This document shows, one piece after another, positions 1 to 15,483 of a DNA stretch of 45,878 nucleotides; position 1 is the first letter of the stretch, and every line of letters starts with the position of its first letter. The stretch covers positions 5,001 through 50,878 of the forward strand of contig JADHZB010000355.1 in the NCBI GenBank assembly GCA_015657535.1, written 5' to 3'. Below the pieces are notes generated by a model. That model saw nothing but the letters and a program-made list of their open reading frames with translations, did not search any database and had not been told where the DNA came from. The translations under genes were made by a program, and so were the position numbers. Origin of the DNA: Nephromyces sp. MM_2019. Taxonomy: Eukaryota; Apicomplexa; Aconoidasida; Nephromycida.

Positions 1-1260
1 ATAGTATGTGTGTGTGTGTGTTTTGTGATATATTTCTATTTAAGAGCGTGCGAATGTGTGTGTGTTTTTACGTGTGTGTATGTATGTGTGTGTGAGGGTG
101 TATATGTGTGTGTATGTGTGTTTGTGTATTTGTATATGATGTATATGTGTTTATATTTTTCTGCGTAAGTATTTATTATGTATGTGTGTTTGTATATGTG
201 TGTGTAATGTGTGTGTGCGACTGTAATGTGTATAGGTGTGTCAGTGTGTGATGTGTGATGTGTGTGTATGTGTATATTGTTATTTGTTTATATATATATA
301 TTTATTAGGGTATTTGTATGTTTTCTTTGTTTTAAAAATCAAATTAGATACCAATTAATAAGCTAAATAACGTAAACAATTGTATTTATTAATTATGTGT
401 TTGTATTGGGTGTGTGTGTGTGTGTGTATGATTATTTACTCTATTTAAATATGTAATTTTTGGTATATATAAATGTGTAAATGTGTGTGTAAATATTATT
501 GTGAAAATGAACATGTGTTAGATATAAACTCTCAAATCATTTATTAACTATCATAAACACTTTTTGATATAGCTTATGTCTAGATATATGAGTGATTGAT
601 TATGTATGTATGTGTGTGAACTGTTAGTGTACATCAGCAAGTCTGTGTATATATTAATATGAGCGTGTACGTTTATGTGTGTGTATATATTAATATGAGC
701 GTGTACGTTTATGTGTGTGTATATATTAATATGAGCGTGTACGTTTATGTGTGTGTATATGTATATGTGTGGGAGTTTATACTTATATGTATGTGGACAT
801 TAGTGTGTGTGTATGAGTATATATTTATATGAATGTGCACATCAGTTTGTGTGTTATGTATGTGTGAGTGTGTATTTGTGCTGTGTTTACAATTAGTGTG
901 TGTAGGTAACATGTATAACACGGAATATTTTAGGTTAAATTGTGTGTGTATCATTTAAGATATATGTGAAATATCACTAAAAAATACTAATTTTTCTTAT
1001 GAAAACCATCATGTTAATATATTTGAAATTAAGTGTGTGTGTGTGTGTGTACTAATTGATGATGTTATATTAATACCAAGTCTAATGTAGGCTTAAATTC
1101 ATATTATATTAATAGTTTTAATATAGATATATATATATATAAATTTTATGTGTTAACATGTCTGTTTAATATATATTTGGATAATAAAATAAGTGTGTAA
1201 ACGATATTACTTAATCTAGCTTTACATATTTTGTGTGTAAATAATTAGTATATTCCTATT
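1..1260. repeat. TG-rich simple-sequence region
   Basis: The plus strand is dominated by TG, TGTA and TATG runs mixed with TA stretches. I find no open frame with coding character. Between about 645 and 757 there are three near-perfect copies of a 36-bp unit, listed separately. The TG richness fades near 1.25 kb and is replaced by CA-type runs on the plus strand. Confidence 0.85.
645..757. repeat. 36-bp tandem repeat, three copies
   Basis: The landmark GAGCGTGTACG recurs at 661, 697 and 733, an exact 36-bp period. Each unit joins a TA-rich half to a TG-rich half, and the copies are almost identical, so the duplication is recent or homogenised. Confidence 0.9.
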
Positions 1261-1661
1261 AAAAAACTCTCAAATCATTCATTTAACACAAAACTTTACA
1301 CACACAATCTTATTGCATTTATGTATTTACATTACATTAAATCAAATAATTATACACTCATATGGCAAAATTATAATTTACACACAAAATTAAATAGCTT
1401 GTAAGGATGTGTGTAACAAACACATATCATATACTATATTTAGTATGATTAAATTATATATATAGTCTATAAATTTATAAATAGAAATTGCATATGTCAA
1501 TGAATATACACATAAAAAAAAATAAGTACACATACTTGTAAAAATATTTATATAGATATTTTTCACACACACACACATACATACAAATACATGTATAAAC
1601 AAACAAACACATATACATACACATACCTATTCACATGTACATACATATATTTACAAACATA

Positions 1662-1693
<32 letters not shown>

Positions 1694-1896
1694 CAAATAC
1701 ATATACATATATATACTTATATACACATAAATATATACTACATATATATGTGTATATAAGTAGAGCTAAAACTTAGGGATCCATATATATATATATATAT
1801 ATATATTGAAAATAATAGCAAGATTTAAAGTGTGGCATAAATGTGTATATACACACAAATAATTAATTTATATAAATGTGTGTGTAAATATTTTTC
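1261..1896. other. CA/TA microsatellite stretch without a gene
   Basis: Several CA and TA runs are present, including a long (TA)n near 1670-1694 and another near 1781-1806. Short frames here are made of Tyr, Ile, Thr and His repeats and are artefacts of the microsatellites. Confidence 0.7.
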
Positions 1897-2452
1897 TTAA
1901 ATTTCCCAGTGTGAAATTGGTAAATTCCAACTAAAAAATTTTGTTAGTTTTTCAGTAAAATTTTCATTTCCTAATAAAAATTTGCCTTCAATTTGTTCAG
2001 TCTTTATAAAACAGAATTGACTTGGTGGGCCAGATAGTGTGGCGGTTAAATCCTATACACACACACACATAGATGCACACAAATATTCTATCTCACTTTT
2101 ACATAAATTTCAAAAGAAAAATTACACACAAGGCTTATATAAGACACACAGTAATATATATATATATATATATAAATCTATATTTATATATATCTTAATT
2201 TATAAATAATAAATCTTATACATATACACACACAACTTTCACATATATACACATAAATCTCCCACATATAAAACATATACTAATTTACAAAATATAAATA
2301 TAATGATAAATACATAAATAGTATGTTTATATTAGTGCACACAAACATTCCTAAACATACGTATACCTATATAAATATATATATATATCCACACAGCCAC
2401 ACTCAGACTTGCACAAACGCACACCCAAACCCACAGTGACACTTGCACACTT

Positions 2453-2494
<42 letters not shown>

Positions 2495-5400
2495 CTTATC
2501 ATAACCAATGATGGGCCTAATATAAAATTCGAGCTCTTCATCATACCAAATTGACTTTAATGAAAATAAGGCCATTAAACGTTCACGGAGTTGTCTGGGT
2601 AGATGTTTTTCATTGAGTAATAAGAGTGTGTGTGTGTGTGTATTCCAAATTACTAAGCCACGTAATAATGAGAGTTGGCTTACCCAATCTAAACCAGATT
2701 GTGATGTTTTAATAATACGTTCAATATCATTTCTAAGTAAATCAATTTTTCCATCTAAAAACTTGTAATGTGTGTGTGAATTTTGTAAAAATTGATCTGT
2801 GTATACACATCTAATATATGGGAATCCTTGTGTGTGTAGATTCCATTGGTTATAATCTGTGATAGGTAATGTGTGTGAATTTAATTCAATACCAAACACA
2901 TTAGATATACCCCTCAATTTGTTAAATATTTCTATATGATAACTACTATATTCCATCATTAATAGTGAAGTGGGTATAACTTCACTCATTGTTTGATTCA
3001 TCCTATCTATATAATGTGTAAGTGAAATTTGTTTGATAGGTAATTGTAAACTTGGACAGTGTGTAGGTGGTGACCATATATAATCTTGACCATGTTTTAA
3101 GATTTCACACATAATAATAAAGCGTACTAATTTGGGTATATAAAATATAACTTTACATTCTGATGCATCATTATCTAAGAAATCTGTGTAAGATTTCATA
3201 ATATTTGATGGTATAGATATCAAGGATTGTGCTTGTGGAAGGTGTGTGTAAGCCTTATCCCAAAATGATGAATTAAAGAAACAGCAAAAACGTAATATTT
3301 GTGAAATAATTGAGGGTTGAAATGGATAAGGGAAATTAGATGTTAATGGACATATATCTACACATTGTGAAAATTGAGAAATTGTCAAATTTTTATTTGA
3401 AAAATCAAGTTGTGAGTAACTACCCGATATTAATAAATGCTTAAGGCCATCATACCATTGTAGTAAATCAAGATGTGTCCAATAACCCTATTTATGATAT
3501 TATATATAGATATATATATGTGTGTGTGTATGTGTGTGAAATTATGTTTGTAGGATATATATATATATGTGTGTCTTGTGTGTACATTGTATGTGTGTTG
3601 TATGTGTGTTGTGTGTGTGTGTATTGTATGTATGTATTCTGTTTATTGTGTGTGTGTATTATGTGTATATTGTGTGTGTATTGTGTTTATTGTGTGTGTG
3701 TATTGTGTATGTATTGTGTGTGTATTGTGTGTGTTTGAATTGTGTGTGCTTTTTATAAGATGTGTTATAATAAGTGAGATACAATCTATAGATATATATA
3801 TATATATATATATATATTACTTGATAATAAATGGAGGTATTCACTTCATCAAAACGTATGTTAGTTAGAGTAGTTAATATTTCAATTTCACTTGCTTGTA
3901 TAGAATGAATAAGTTCAGGAGTAGTTACACCTCTGTTAAATTTTTTCAAAAAGATTTCAATTTGATTTGTGTGTCCATTTCCTTTATTAAGTACTAAGAA
4001 ACTCTTTGCTTTACCTAAAATTGGTATTCCTAATGTAATTGGTATTGTTGAAGGTTTAGTAGAGCCTATTATTAAGAAATAAAATCAATCATTTGTGTGT
4101 GTCATAAAATAATGATTCAAATACTTTATTTTTATGTATTATTTAAGAATTGATAAATATAAATATATATATATATTTATATATATATATGCGTATCAAG
4201 AAATCATTCCTATTTTTTATTTTTATGTATTATTTAAAAACCGATGAATAATTATATATATATATATATATATATGTTTATGAATATCAATAAATTGTTC
4301 ATAGAGTTCATTTCTCACAGGGTTACACACATTAACTTAGCTATATATCATTATAATTTATTAATATAGTTACCATTATAGCTCATATTTTCTTCATTTC
4401 CTGTTTCAGTGATTTCATTGCCAAATACTTGGCTATTGTGAAATTTAATACCCAATAAAATATTACCATCATGTTCATTACGTTCTGCATTGTATGTAGC
4501 TGTGTATGTACACACGACAAGTGAATTATTAAATCTACTATCACCCATCCACATACATGTCTTAAATTCAACCTTTTGACCTTGTCGAATAGATGAAAGG
4601 AGTTCATTATCTGCTTTAATTAACCTCCAAGAATCATAAATGTGTGTAAATTGATCAGATAAGACAAGTTTCCAAACCTCTGAAATCTGTGTGTTTTGTT
4701 CTTGCCATTTATTCAGTAGTAATTCCTTCTTCATTTGGTTTGAGTTCAACCATAGCTTCAGATTAGCTAATTTGCTTGGATTTAAGATCGGTGGCTTACT
4801 AAACTCAAGATAAGAATAGATTACACCATTAACTTCCCATCTAGTGTGAGATTCTGTTATATTAGAATCAGAATTTGTAGAGGTTGTAGAGTTCTGTAAC
4901 TGTGAAAAATTTGACTCTGCATCTGTAGAAGTTGTAAAAAGTGTGTATATCGATGTATTTCCTTATGTTTTTATTTGCTTGAATCACATTTATATATATA
5001 TTATTTCTAAATCTAATTATGGATTACTTTGATTCGAGTTAGTGGATTGTGAAGTTATACATCTAACTAAGATTATAGGGTCTTTATGTGTGTTTATAAC
5101 AGATCCATTAATAAGATGAGATCCAATGTGTAATATAGGTAAATTAGTTGAGTTAGGTGTGTGAACTGGCCTTTCCCATGCTATCGCTCCCCATGGAAAG
5201 AGTTTGGGAGTCTCATCATTTTGTGGTAACTCTAAAATGGTAAAATAATTGATTTTTTGAAAGTATGAAACTTCCGCAAAGCACAAAAGGATTGCAATTT
5301 TTATGTTAATAGCTTGTGTGGCATATAGAAATATCGTGGAATAAGGTTTATGTAGTTAATTTATCATATAACTTCATATATATTATTATATATGTATATA

Positions 5401-5695
5401 TAAGAGTAGGCAAGTGGAAATAACCTGATAGATTTGGTTTATCCTTGTCATTACTTTGGCCAATTTGATCTGTAGCTGTTGGAACAAATGGTCTGAGGGA
5501 GAAACGTTCCGTTCTAGGGTTTAGAGAGCTCTGGTAAAACTCCCCTTGCATATCAAATAGTAAGAAAGAGTTAGAATCTAAAATAGATGCATTTGTTAGT
5601 TGTTGATGTTGTGTATATGTTGGTGATGTCTTAACAGGTAGAGATATGGGTATAGTGGAAAAACTCTGAAAAAATAAATTTTTCGTCTCTTTCAT
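1897..5695 (-). CDS. Unrecognised ~831-aa protein, six exons
   Basis: I do not recognise this protein. Exons read on the minus strand: 5695-5425, 5270-5028, 4961-4374, 4065-3821, 3487-2495, 2052-1897. They total 2496 nt with consistent phases and an ATG start; the 5' end of exon 3 could instead be 4922. The 5' splice sites include AAG|GTATGT at 2495. Introns are 66-442 nt and carry TG/CA and TA microsatellites. The middle part (3821-4065 and 2495-3487) is rich in Leu, Ile and aromatic residues and looks globular and helical. The segment with IEIFLKKFN weakly recalls the start of a formin FH2 domain, but no diagnostic motif supports it. A coding CA run near 2624-2640 inserts an alternating Thr-His stretch. 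There is no signal peptide or clear membrane segment. The first exon is Ser/Thr/Gln-rich. Confidence 0.55.
2449..2494. repeat. (AC)n microsatellite inside an intron
   Basis: An almost uninterrupted AC run lies directly next to the 5' splice site of the last intron of the flanking minus-strand gene. In the sense direction the intron opens as GTATGTGTGTG. Confidence 0.9.
3488..3820 (-). other. Intron filled by TGTGTAT-type repeats and (TA)n
   Basis: This is a 333-nt intron between two phase-0 exon ends (CAA at 3821 and GGT at 3487). It is made almost wholly of TGTGTAT-type repeats on the plus strand and a (TA)n run at about 3793-3817. Cysteine/valine-rich frames on the plus strand here are microsatellite artefacts. 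Confidence 0.7.
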
Positions 5696-5980
5696 TTTCT
5701 TCGAATTTCAAGAGATATCTGGCGTATATGTTTACTTAAGAGCTCTATGAACTTCAATGAATATTCAATAGAATTAAATTTTGATTATCTAATGGTTTCG
5801 AGATTTTTATTCACAAATGAAATAATAGATGAGGATGTCTAGCCTTTGTTGAGAATTTTCTGACTTGTTTATTAAACTTTCGAGCCTCGCACCCCGCGCA
5901 AAGTTATTGAAGATAACCAATGTGAGTAGAAAAATAAAATATGGAAAATATTAATATAGCATTTTTCTTACTAAGTCAAT

Positions 5981-6320
5981 CCATATTACTCTATAGGGTT
6001 GAGACAACTGGTGTTGGGACGGGGAGAATTGTCATTCTAATTCTTATCTTGTGCTGCCGACTTAGATCTTCACAGCGCAGTCAAGACAACTTGTATTGGG
6101 GCGAGGAAAAATGTTATTATAATTCTTTTTCATAACGAGTTGACTCATATCATTAGTAAGCATCTGAGGTAATTTGAGAGGGACTTAGGAAAGATATTAT
6201 TATATACCCTTTTAGTACAATTAAGCCATGTTACCTCTAAGCGGTTGAGGCAACTTTGGGTTAGTTTGATATAGTGAAAGTCAGCTCATAGATATGCACG
6301 GTCAATAGATAGAGTAAAGG
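5981..6320. repeat. Degenerate ~82-bp tandem array, about four units
   Basis: Related blocks recur with a period close to 82 bp. GAGACAACTGGTGTTGGGAC at 6001 matches AAGACAACTTGTATTGGGGC at 6083, then a GAGGTAATTTGAGAGGGAC block near 6165, then GGTTGAGGCAACTTTGGG at 6243. The flanks also align: CCATATTACTCTATAG at 5981 with CCATGTTACCTCTAAG at 6226, which is 245 bp or three periods. The units differ by many substitutions, so the array is old. It is richer in G+C than its surroundings. Function unknown. Confidence 0.6.
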
Positions 6321-8017
6321 GCTTAAGATTTTGATATGCAAGTATACCTAATGTTAATCTGGATTTATCATTATAAAATTTTATAAGTGCATCATTTATG
6401 ATTTTGATAGCTTTGATATGTGCTTAATATTCAAGTAATAAGTCTTGATAGGTAATCATTCAGCCTATGAACTTTTATAGAAATGTATATTTCAGGGAAA
6501 ATGAAAATTTATAATTGTTGGATATTTCATTGATGATCAAGAGACTTTATTTGAGATGCTTTTTCAATAGATTTTGATTGACGAGATGCTCATAGTAGAA
6601 GGTTGGGTTATATCTTCACTCGTCTATGTGTTGTAATTTGTGTCATTTAGTTAAAGCATATGTATATGGATCAAGACGCTTATAAAATTATTAGTTCAAT
6701 TCAAGTAAAATGCCAAACAATCCAATTTACCTAAACTCCCTTTCCTAAAGCTTATCAGATTATTTTTAGGGAAGAGATTTTGTATAACTTTCTTTCTATC
6801 TTAATTTTAATAGTAAATTGAACTAAATCTTAAATCTATGCCAAAAATATGAAGCCTAAATTTATAACTAGCTTTGGTTTTAACTTAAGCAAGTATTATC
6901 AATAGTTATAACATTAAAATTAATTTTTAAATTTTCATGCTTTTTACTATTGTGAATTAAAACTTTCAAATTAATTCGATGGAAAGAAATTAGCTGAACA
7001 AAATTGAGAGAGAAATTGGCTTCATTCGAATGAAATCAAATATGTTCTGACATTCTTATATACACACTGATTTAAAAAGGAAATTTAATGTTTTTTGAAA
7101 ATATATTATAGTCCAAATGGATTTGAAAAGATATTCAGTTTTGATTGAAAATATATATGAGCTAGTTGATATAAAATTGTAATAAAATTAATTTTGTGAT
7201 TTTCTTATCTCAGTTTATAATAATACTCATCGGTTTATTTGTAATTAGATTATGTAACAATCACAAAGAAAAAGTTTAAAGTTTTGAGTTACGTTGTTAT
7301 AAACATATAACAAAAAGGGAGTAGTGAATTATGTGAAACAGCTCAAAAACTCGAACGAAATGTATAAGAGTAAGTTAAATATTATTCGTTTAAATTTCCG
7401 TTATTTTTTATTTAGTAAAACAAGACATATGAATATTGGAAACTTAATCGAAATTTGTTCTAAAAGAATAAATGTTGGGAGTATAAAATTGAATTCAGTT
7501 GTTTAGGAGCTTATCATAAAAAAAAATTGTTTGTAACAATTAAATTAATTATCAATTTTTTATAAAGATCGCATATGAGGCAACACACTTTTTCTCATTG
7601 TATAAATATATTAAATTCTTTTTACAAGTTTTTTACAATAAATTGGTTTAAATAATTTAAATATAGAAAGAAGGGTTTCAGTTTTAGCTGCATCCTTATC
7701 TGTCAAAATCAAAGAAAATTTAAAATAAGAAGGTTAATAGCTTTTTATTTAAGATATCATAAAGATTCAAATTATTTCTAAATATTACAATTTACCTTCA
7801 CCATTTGTTGATTTTTTACAAAATTATTCACCGAGATACATTGAAATTCTATTTTAAATGTTAAATCATACTTTGCTGATAAAATCATACTTTCTAAATC
7901 GTTGTTATTCGCCTATATAATGTAGTCTATATAACATATTTTTTCCTTTGTTTGAACCAGCATGCAGATCGACAGATTCATACTGAGATGTTGATTACAT
8001 CTAATTCTAAAGCGTCA

Positions 8018-8055
8018 TAAGCTTATATTTAATTTAAGAATTAAATATAAGCTTA
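8018..8055. repeat. Perfect 17-bp inverted repeat, 4-nt loop
   Basis: The arms at 8018-8034 and 8039-8055 are exact reverse complements (TAAGCTTATATTTAATT and its complement) around a TAAG spacer. It could form a hairpin or cruciform. No gene or terminator context explains it. Confidence 0.9.
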
Positions 8056-8589
8056 CTTAAAAAATAGAAATATTAGTTATCTAGTCGCTCAGGCTACATA
8101 TGGTTTATTATTTAAATATATGTTTATGTTTATGTTTATGTTGTTAAATTTAATATCCTGAAAGTAATTTAGAGGTTTTCAAGTTCACTCATGTTTATCT
8201 TAATATGTTAAATGAGAACAAAAGTGGTTTTATAAATATAAATTTTATTGAGAGCGATGATCCTAATGTTGTTAGTAATCTAGTTGTTGTTTATAAATAA
8301 AGTAAATGACTTATATAAAGTATAGATAAAAAATTGTAATAAAAATGAGCAATGTAAAATGGAATTTTGAATAATTAATAAAATTTGCAAGTACTAGTGT
8401 TATTATATCATATTTTAAAAATAATGATGGAATAATTTTTACATAGAAAACTATATCAATCCTTAACATAAAACCAATCAAGAAGTTTTAGAATTCTTCC
8501 TTTTTATTCTAAAAATTAAGTAATAAAATACCTTATGTGAAATTATATTACAATATATAAAACTTCATATCGTATTAAATATTATATAC

Positions 8590-9100
8590 AAGACTTTTTA
8601 GACTTTTATGTAAAGCACTTTTCATTGCGAATTGTTTCAGTATGTATGGAGTAATGAATTGCGTTTCGTAGTTTAATCCTTTGTTATATCTTTTAGCCCG
8701 AAATTTTCTAATCAAGAATATATTTACATAGTTTTATGATAGTAAATATAGTATAAATGTAATGGTTCTAGCTATATAGATTATAAAGGTTATGATTTTA
8801 TTAAATCTTGTTTTAATTATGAAGGTTTAAATCTATATTGATTAATATTTAATATTAATGATGATTTGGAGTGTATGTTAATTATTTGAATTATGTTTCA
8901 TCAACATGCGATTACAACTTGACCAAAGTAAATTTGAAGTAAAATAAGTAATGTATAAAAATTTTGGAAAACTTGCTTATTTGGTAAAATTTGGTTCAAT
9001 TAAGGGCTTAAAATCCGACTTCCATTTAGATAGAAAATTTTGTTTCCTAATTGATTGTTTGTTATCAGGAAGGATATGACCACTTTCCATAGGGTTTGAG
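8590..9100 (-). pseudogene. Possible degenerate homoserine dehydrogenase remnant
   Basis: Two stretches just past the aspartokinase stop resemble pieces of HSDH, the usual partner domain of ThrA/plant aspartokinases. In 9099-8878 a frame broken by one in-frame TAA (8977-8979) contains HILPDNKQ, comparable to the HVVTPNKK motif, and later KPLIEPN, comparable to KFLYDTN; order and rough spacing agree. In 8707-8590 a frame after a good acceptor contains FRAKRYNK, comparable to the FTTKRYNK motif near the HSDH C-terminus, but the following QGPGAG motif is gone. Only about 170 nt separate the two, where HSDH would need several hundred. The similarities are by eye and short; chance remains possible. 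Confidence 0.35.
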
Positions 9101-9222
9101 CTAAATAGAGTACAGAATATATTTAATTAGTTAAAGAAGTAAAAAAAATTGGAATGAGGTGTATTTATAGTTTTAAAGTTTCAATGATTTCTTGATAATG
9201 CAAATCATTTTTATAAATAATA

Positions 9223-12335
<3,113 letters not shown>

Positions 12336-14381
12336 TATCAATCATAAACTATGAAGCTCTGTCTTTAAGGTAAGTAATGCCCGTGAATAAGAAGAATTCA
12401 GGTTCGCTGTTTTAAATTAAATAATTATTTTCAATATATCTTATTACTATAGAATCCTTACTGTGGGAAGAACATTGTTTTCAGATACTAAAATAATCAA
12501 AAGCTTTATTGGTATGTAGCTGTTTTTTAATAGAGCTGATTAGATTTTCTGATGGTTATTTTAAGTGTAAAATTTATGAAGATAATTAGTCTTTTATGTA
12601 AAGGGTAAATATAATATTTTTTGGAGTCAAAATTGTAAGTGAATTTGAACTATAAGTCAGTTATGGCCGCTAGCAGAAATGAAAAATTTAATGCTGTCTA
12701 GGAATAGATAATTTAATTTAATGTTAAAACAAAGTTAAATGATTAAGTAAGTATTCATGAATTAAACCTTCTAAAATGGAAAATTTAAATATCCTGGGTT
12801 TCTTACCAAGTGGAGAAATAAACTCACTGCATATGAACTTAAAATGCTTCTTTGGGGCAAATAGGGGTATATGAAAAACAAAATTGCTTTTCTGCTGAAG
12901 CTCAATCACCACACATAACTAAATTAGCATTTTCATACACATTGGGGTACGTCTTATCTATTATAAATCGTAAACATTATTATTGCATTCATTACTGTCT
13001 CAAAAAAAAATCGATAGTTAACTCTAAACATGCTTTTCAGGTCTCAACCACTATAAGTGCATCTGCTCTCTGCTAAATAGCTACAATTAAATATTCTATT
13101 AGCTAAAAGTGGAGTATGTGAATTCTTTGCTTAAGCGCTACTAGTTATATGTTTTTAGCACTAGAAAGGACGACAACCAATAACTGTAATGTTTGTTATT
13201 AATACCAATGATACAAATTAAAGCTTTATAAGACTATTACTAAGATTTGTCTCGTAAGTTTATTTTCAAAACTTGAAAAATCTTTAATTTACTATTACTC
13301 ACACAAGAATTAAATTGTAGAGTCAGATATCGTGGTACACAAATAGTATGATTTTACCAGGTGTACCAATTTGTAAGTTAACACTAACAATCAACAAACT
13401 TTATCAATCTTCATTCAGTAGTAGATATTTTATTACGAGTTTGTCATACCATTGATTATATTTCTTTTCAAATTTCTTAGGCTTAAAGTCCATTTTATTC
13501 CGAGTAGCCTAATTTTATTATAATCCTTAGCTAAGTGTCATAGATATATATATATATATATATTTATTTATCACTTTGGCTATATGCCACACTCAGCGCT
13601 ATAAGACTATTCATAACTTTCTTTTATAGAAAAGTTAGATCGAAAATTCATATATGTAGAATCCATTACTCTTTTTCGGATTGAACAATACTAAAATGAG
13701 CAAAAAAGCTCTATCATTCAAAAATGATAAGATAAACTAAGAGCTCAATTAAAAAATACCCATGCTTGAAAAAAAGAAAATTAATTAACACTTACTTTCA
13801 CATCTTGAAATTATTTTTTAACACTTAATATCAGTGATTGAGGTACAATATGATTGAATATACAAATCGAATATAGGAACACAATTTGGTTGTAATATTT
13901 TATTATTTTGCAATTAACTAAAAAATTAAAGACAATCTACTTAATAAAAAAAATTAATTTATTTTTAATCCCTATCTTTCAAAAAAGCAGTGAAAAACTT
14001 CTATTTTGCATTTTAAATATAACTTCTCATAACAAAATTTGAGGGCTCCTTTACAATTTCCTTAGGTAGTCTTTGAAACCATGTTTTTTTTATATTATAG
14101 TAGCGCTTAAAGGTTAGGGTAAAATTTTTTTATTATTGATTTTAATCGTATATTCATATTTTTCGAATTATATTTTATGGAGAATTCTATACAAATTATT
14201 TACCAACCAAGATGATAGATTTTGAAGTCAAATAGATTGCATTACTTCAGTAGTATTCATTTTCGTGAACTTATTATAAAAATTTTAAAGTATAAATATG
14301 ACTTTATTGTTTTAATTTGGTTTTACAAACTTTTTATAGCTGATTTTTATTAGATCTCTTTAATGTCTCCAAGTGGAAATT
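12336..14381. other. Intergenic region between two minus-strand genes
   Basis: A+T-rich, with a (TA)n run near 13543-13562. I see no gene. The aspartokinase promoter should lie at its left end, but no specific element is recognisable. Confidence 0.6.
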
Positions 14382-15483
14382 TCATAGACGATGTAGATTA
14401 TAAGGCGAATTAATAAATGATTTTGGAATTATTCCCCAACTGTTAGGAGGTTTGCTGAAACTATAGTCAGCTGAACCTATCAAATCAAAAATGTGGTTTT
14501 ATTGCAAAAATAGAAGTTAACGCTCTTGCTAATTTCATTTTCACAATTTTTCAATCAGAATTTATAATACAAATCTCACTTGAAAAGTTCGGGCTTGAAT
14601 CGGTGTTTCTTTGCTTAAGGTAGGAAGAAATTAGACTTGATGATATAACTTTTCGACAATGTGGACAAACCAAGTCTTCATTATAAATCGATTGACTTAT
14701 GAACTATATTTTAATAAAACCAAATTGGGCCATTGAAATAGCAAAGTTAACTTAATAATTTGAGTTTTAGAAAATATCACCGGTAATCTAGGCTTTGACT
14801 TAGCTTCTGCAGATTTTTGTTGCAAGCCAACACTTGTAGCTGTAGGTTTAACAATATCAGAATTACCATGAAAATTAGGGGCCACCATATAAACAGAGCG
14901 ATGGTTTCCACGCTTTTCCTCTTCAGGATCATCATCCGCGAGTCCCTTTGTGGGTAAATTTAGGTGATTCTAAAAGAATATATTATCACCGATAGCTTAA
15001 AATTATTTATAAAAAGCTTTTTCATTTTATTATATACTTGCTCTTTCATAAAATTTTGGAACCAGTTCTCCCTGTTTACCCAAAAATCATTGAACTGTAA
15101 TACAAATTCTCGCCACTCAACTACCCCATCATCATTCTTATCTAAGTGATTGAAAACTGCCGTGATAAAACCTGGCTGAAGGGCCTCGGTCAAGTTATCA
15201 CGTTTCTTGTATTGATATAATAAAAATAACTAGTAAACATCTTTATGAATTAAACAAGTAGATTAATCAATTTACCCTCAAACGCTCAAGTAATTGGGCT
15301 AACTCTTCACGATTCTTTGTTATTATCATTAAAAATAAATAAAATTATTCGACAAAACCATGGGTAAAATTTTCTGTTAACTTCTTATATACAAAAAGAT
15401 AAACTAACCAAGCTATCGCTACGATCCTTATCATAGTAATCCCATAACGTGTGTAGCTCCTCAAGTGACAATTTTTGATCCAT
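14382..15483 (-). CDS. EF-hand calcium-binding protein, 229 aa
   Basis: Six exons: 15483-15409, 15314-15276, 15205-15038, 14969-14781, 14703-14580, 14476-14382; 690 nt, in phase throughout, ATG to TGA. Two EF-hand loops are seen. Loop 1 (residues 18-29, DKDRSDSL+NREE) is split by an intron between its eighth and ninth residues. Loop 2 (residues 60-71, DKNDDGVVEWRE) is canonical. Calcium ligands D1, D3, S/D5 and E12 are present, so Ca2+ binding is likely. After residue 95 the sequence is polar, with a CPHC pair near residues 170-173 that has no partner pair in the protein. I do not recognise the C-terminal half. It is probably a cytosolic calcium sensor; target unknown. Confidence 0.8.

Larger units (their letters stand above)
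5696..8589. other. Long intergenic region
   Basis: About 2.9 kb of A+T-rich DNA with no convincing gene on either strand. Short frames at 5941-6135 and 7324-7506 lack homology, splice context or compositional support. It contains the ~82-bp degenerate array and the inverted repeat listed separately. A locally GC-rich patch lies at about 5881-5900. Confidence 0.6.

Noticed and set aside
1..1260. TG-rich left end as a telomere
   Set aside because: No constant-length telomeric unit is seen; the repeats are mixed TG/TA microsatellites.
1591..1776. Frame rich in Thr, Tyr and Ile
   Set aside because: Product of CA/TA simple repeats.
3475..3868. Overlapping plus-strand frames rich in Cys, Val and Tyr
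   Set aside because: They translate a TGTGTAT microsatellite in an intron of the minus-strand gene; no complexity or homology.
5941..6135. 64-codon open frame
   Set aside because: It runs across the degenerate 82-bp array; there is no codon bias or homology and the units change frame.
7324..7506. 60-codon open frame
   Set aside because: It begins with GTG, has the Asn/Ile/Lys/Ser composition of random A+T-rich DNA and no splice context.
12852..13076. 74-codon plus-strand frame
   Set aside because: No homology or splice context; includes A+T-rich filler.
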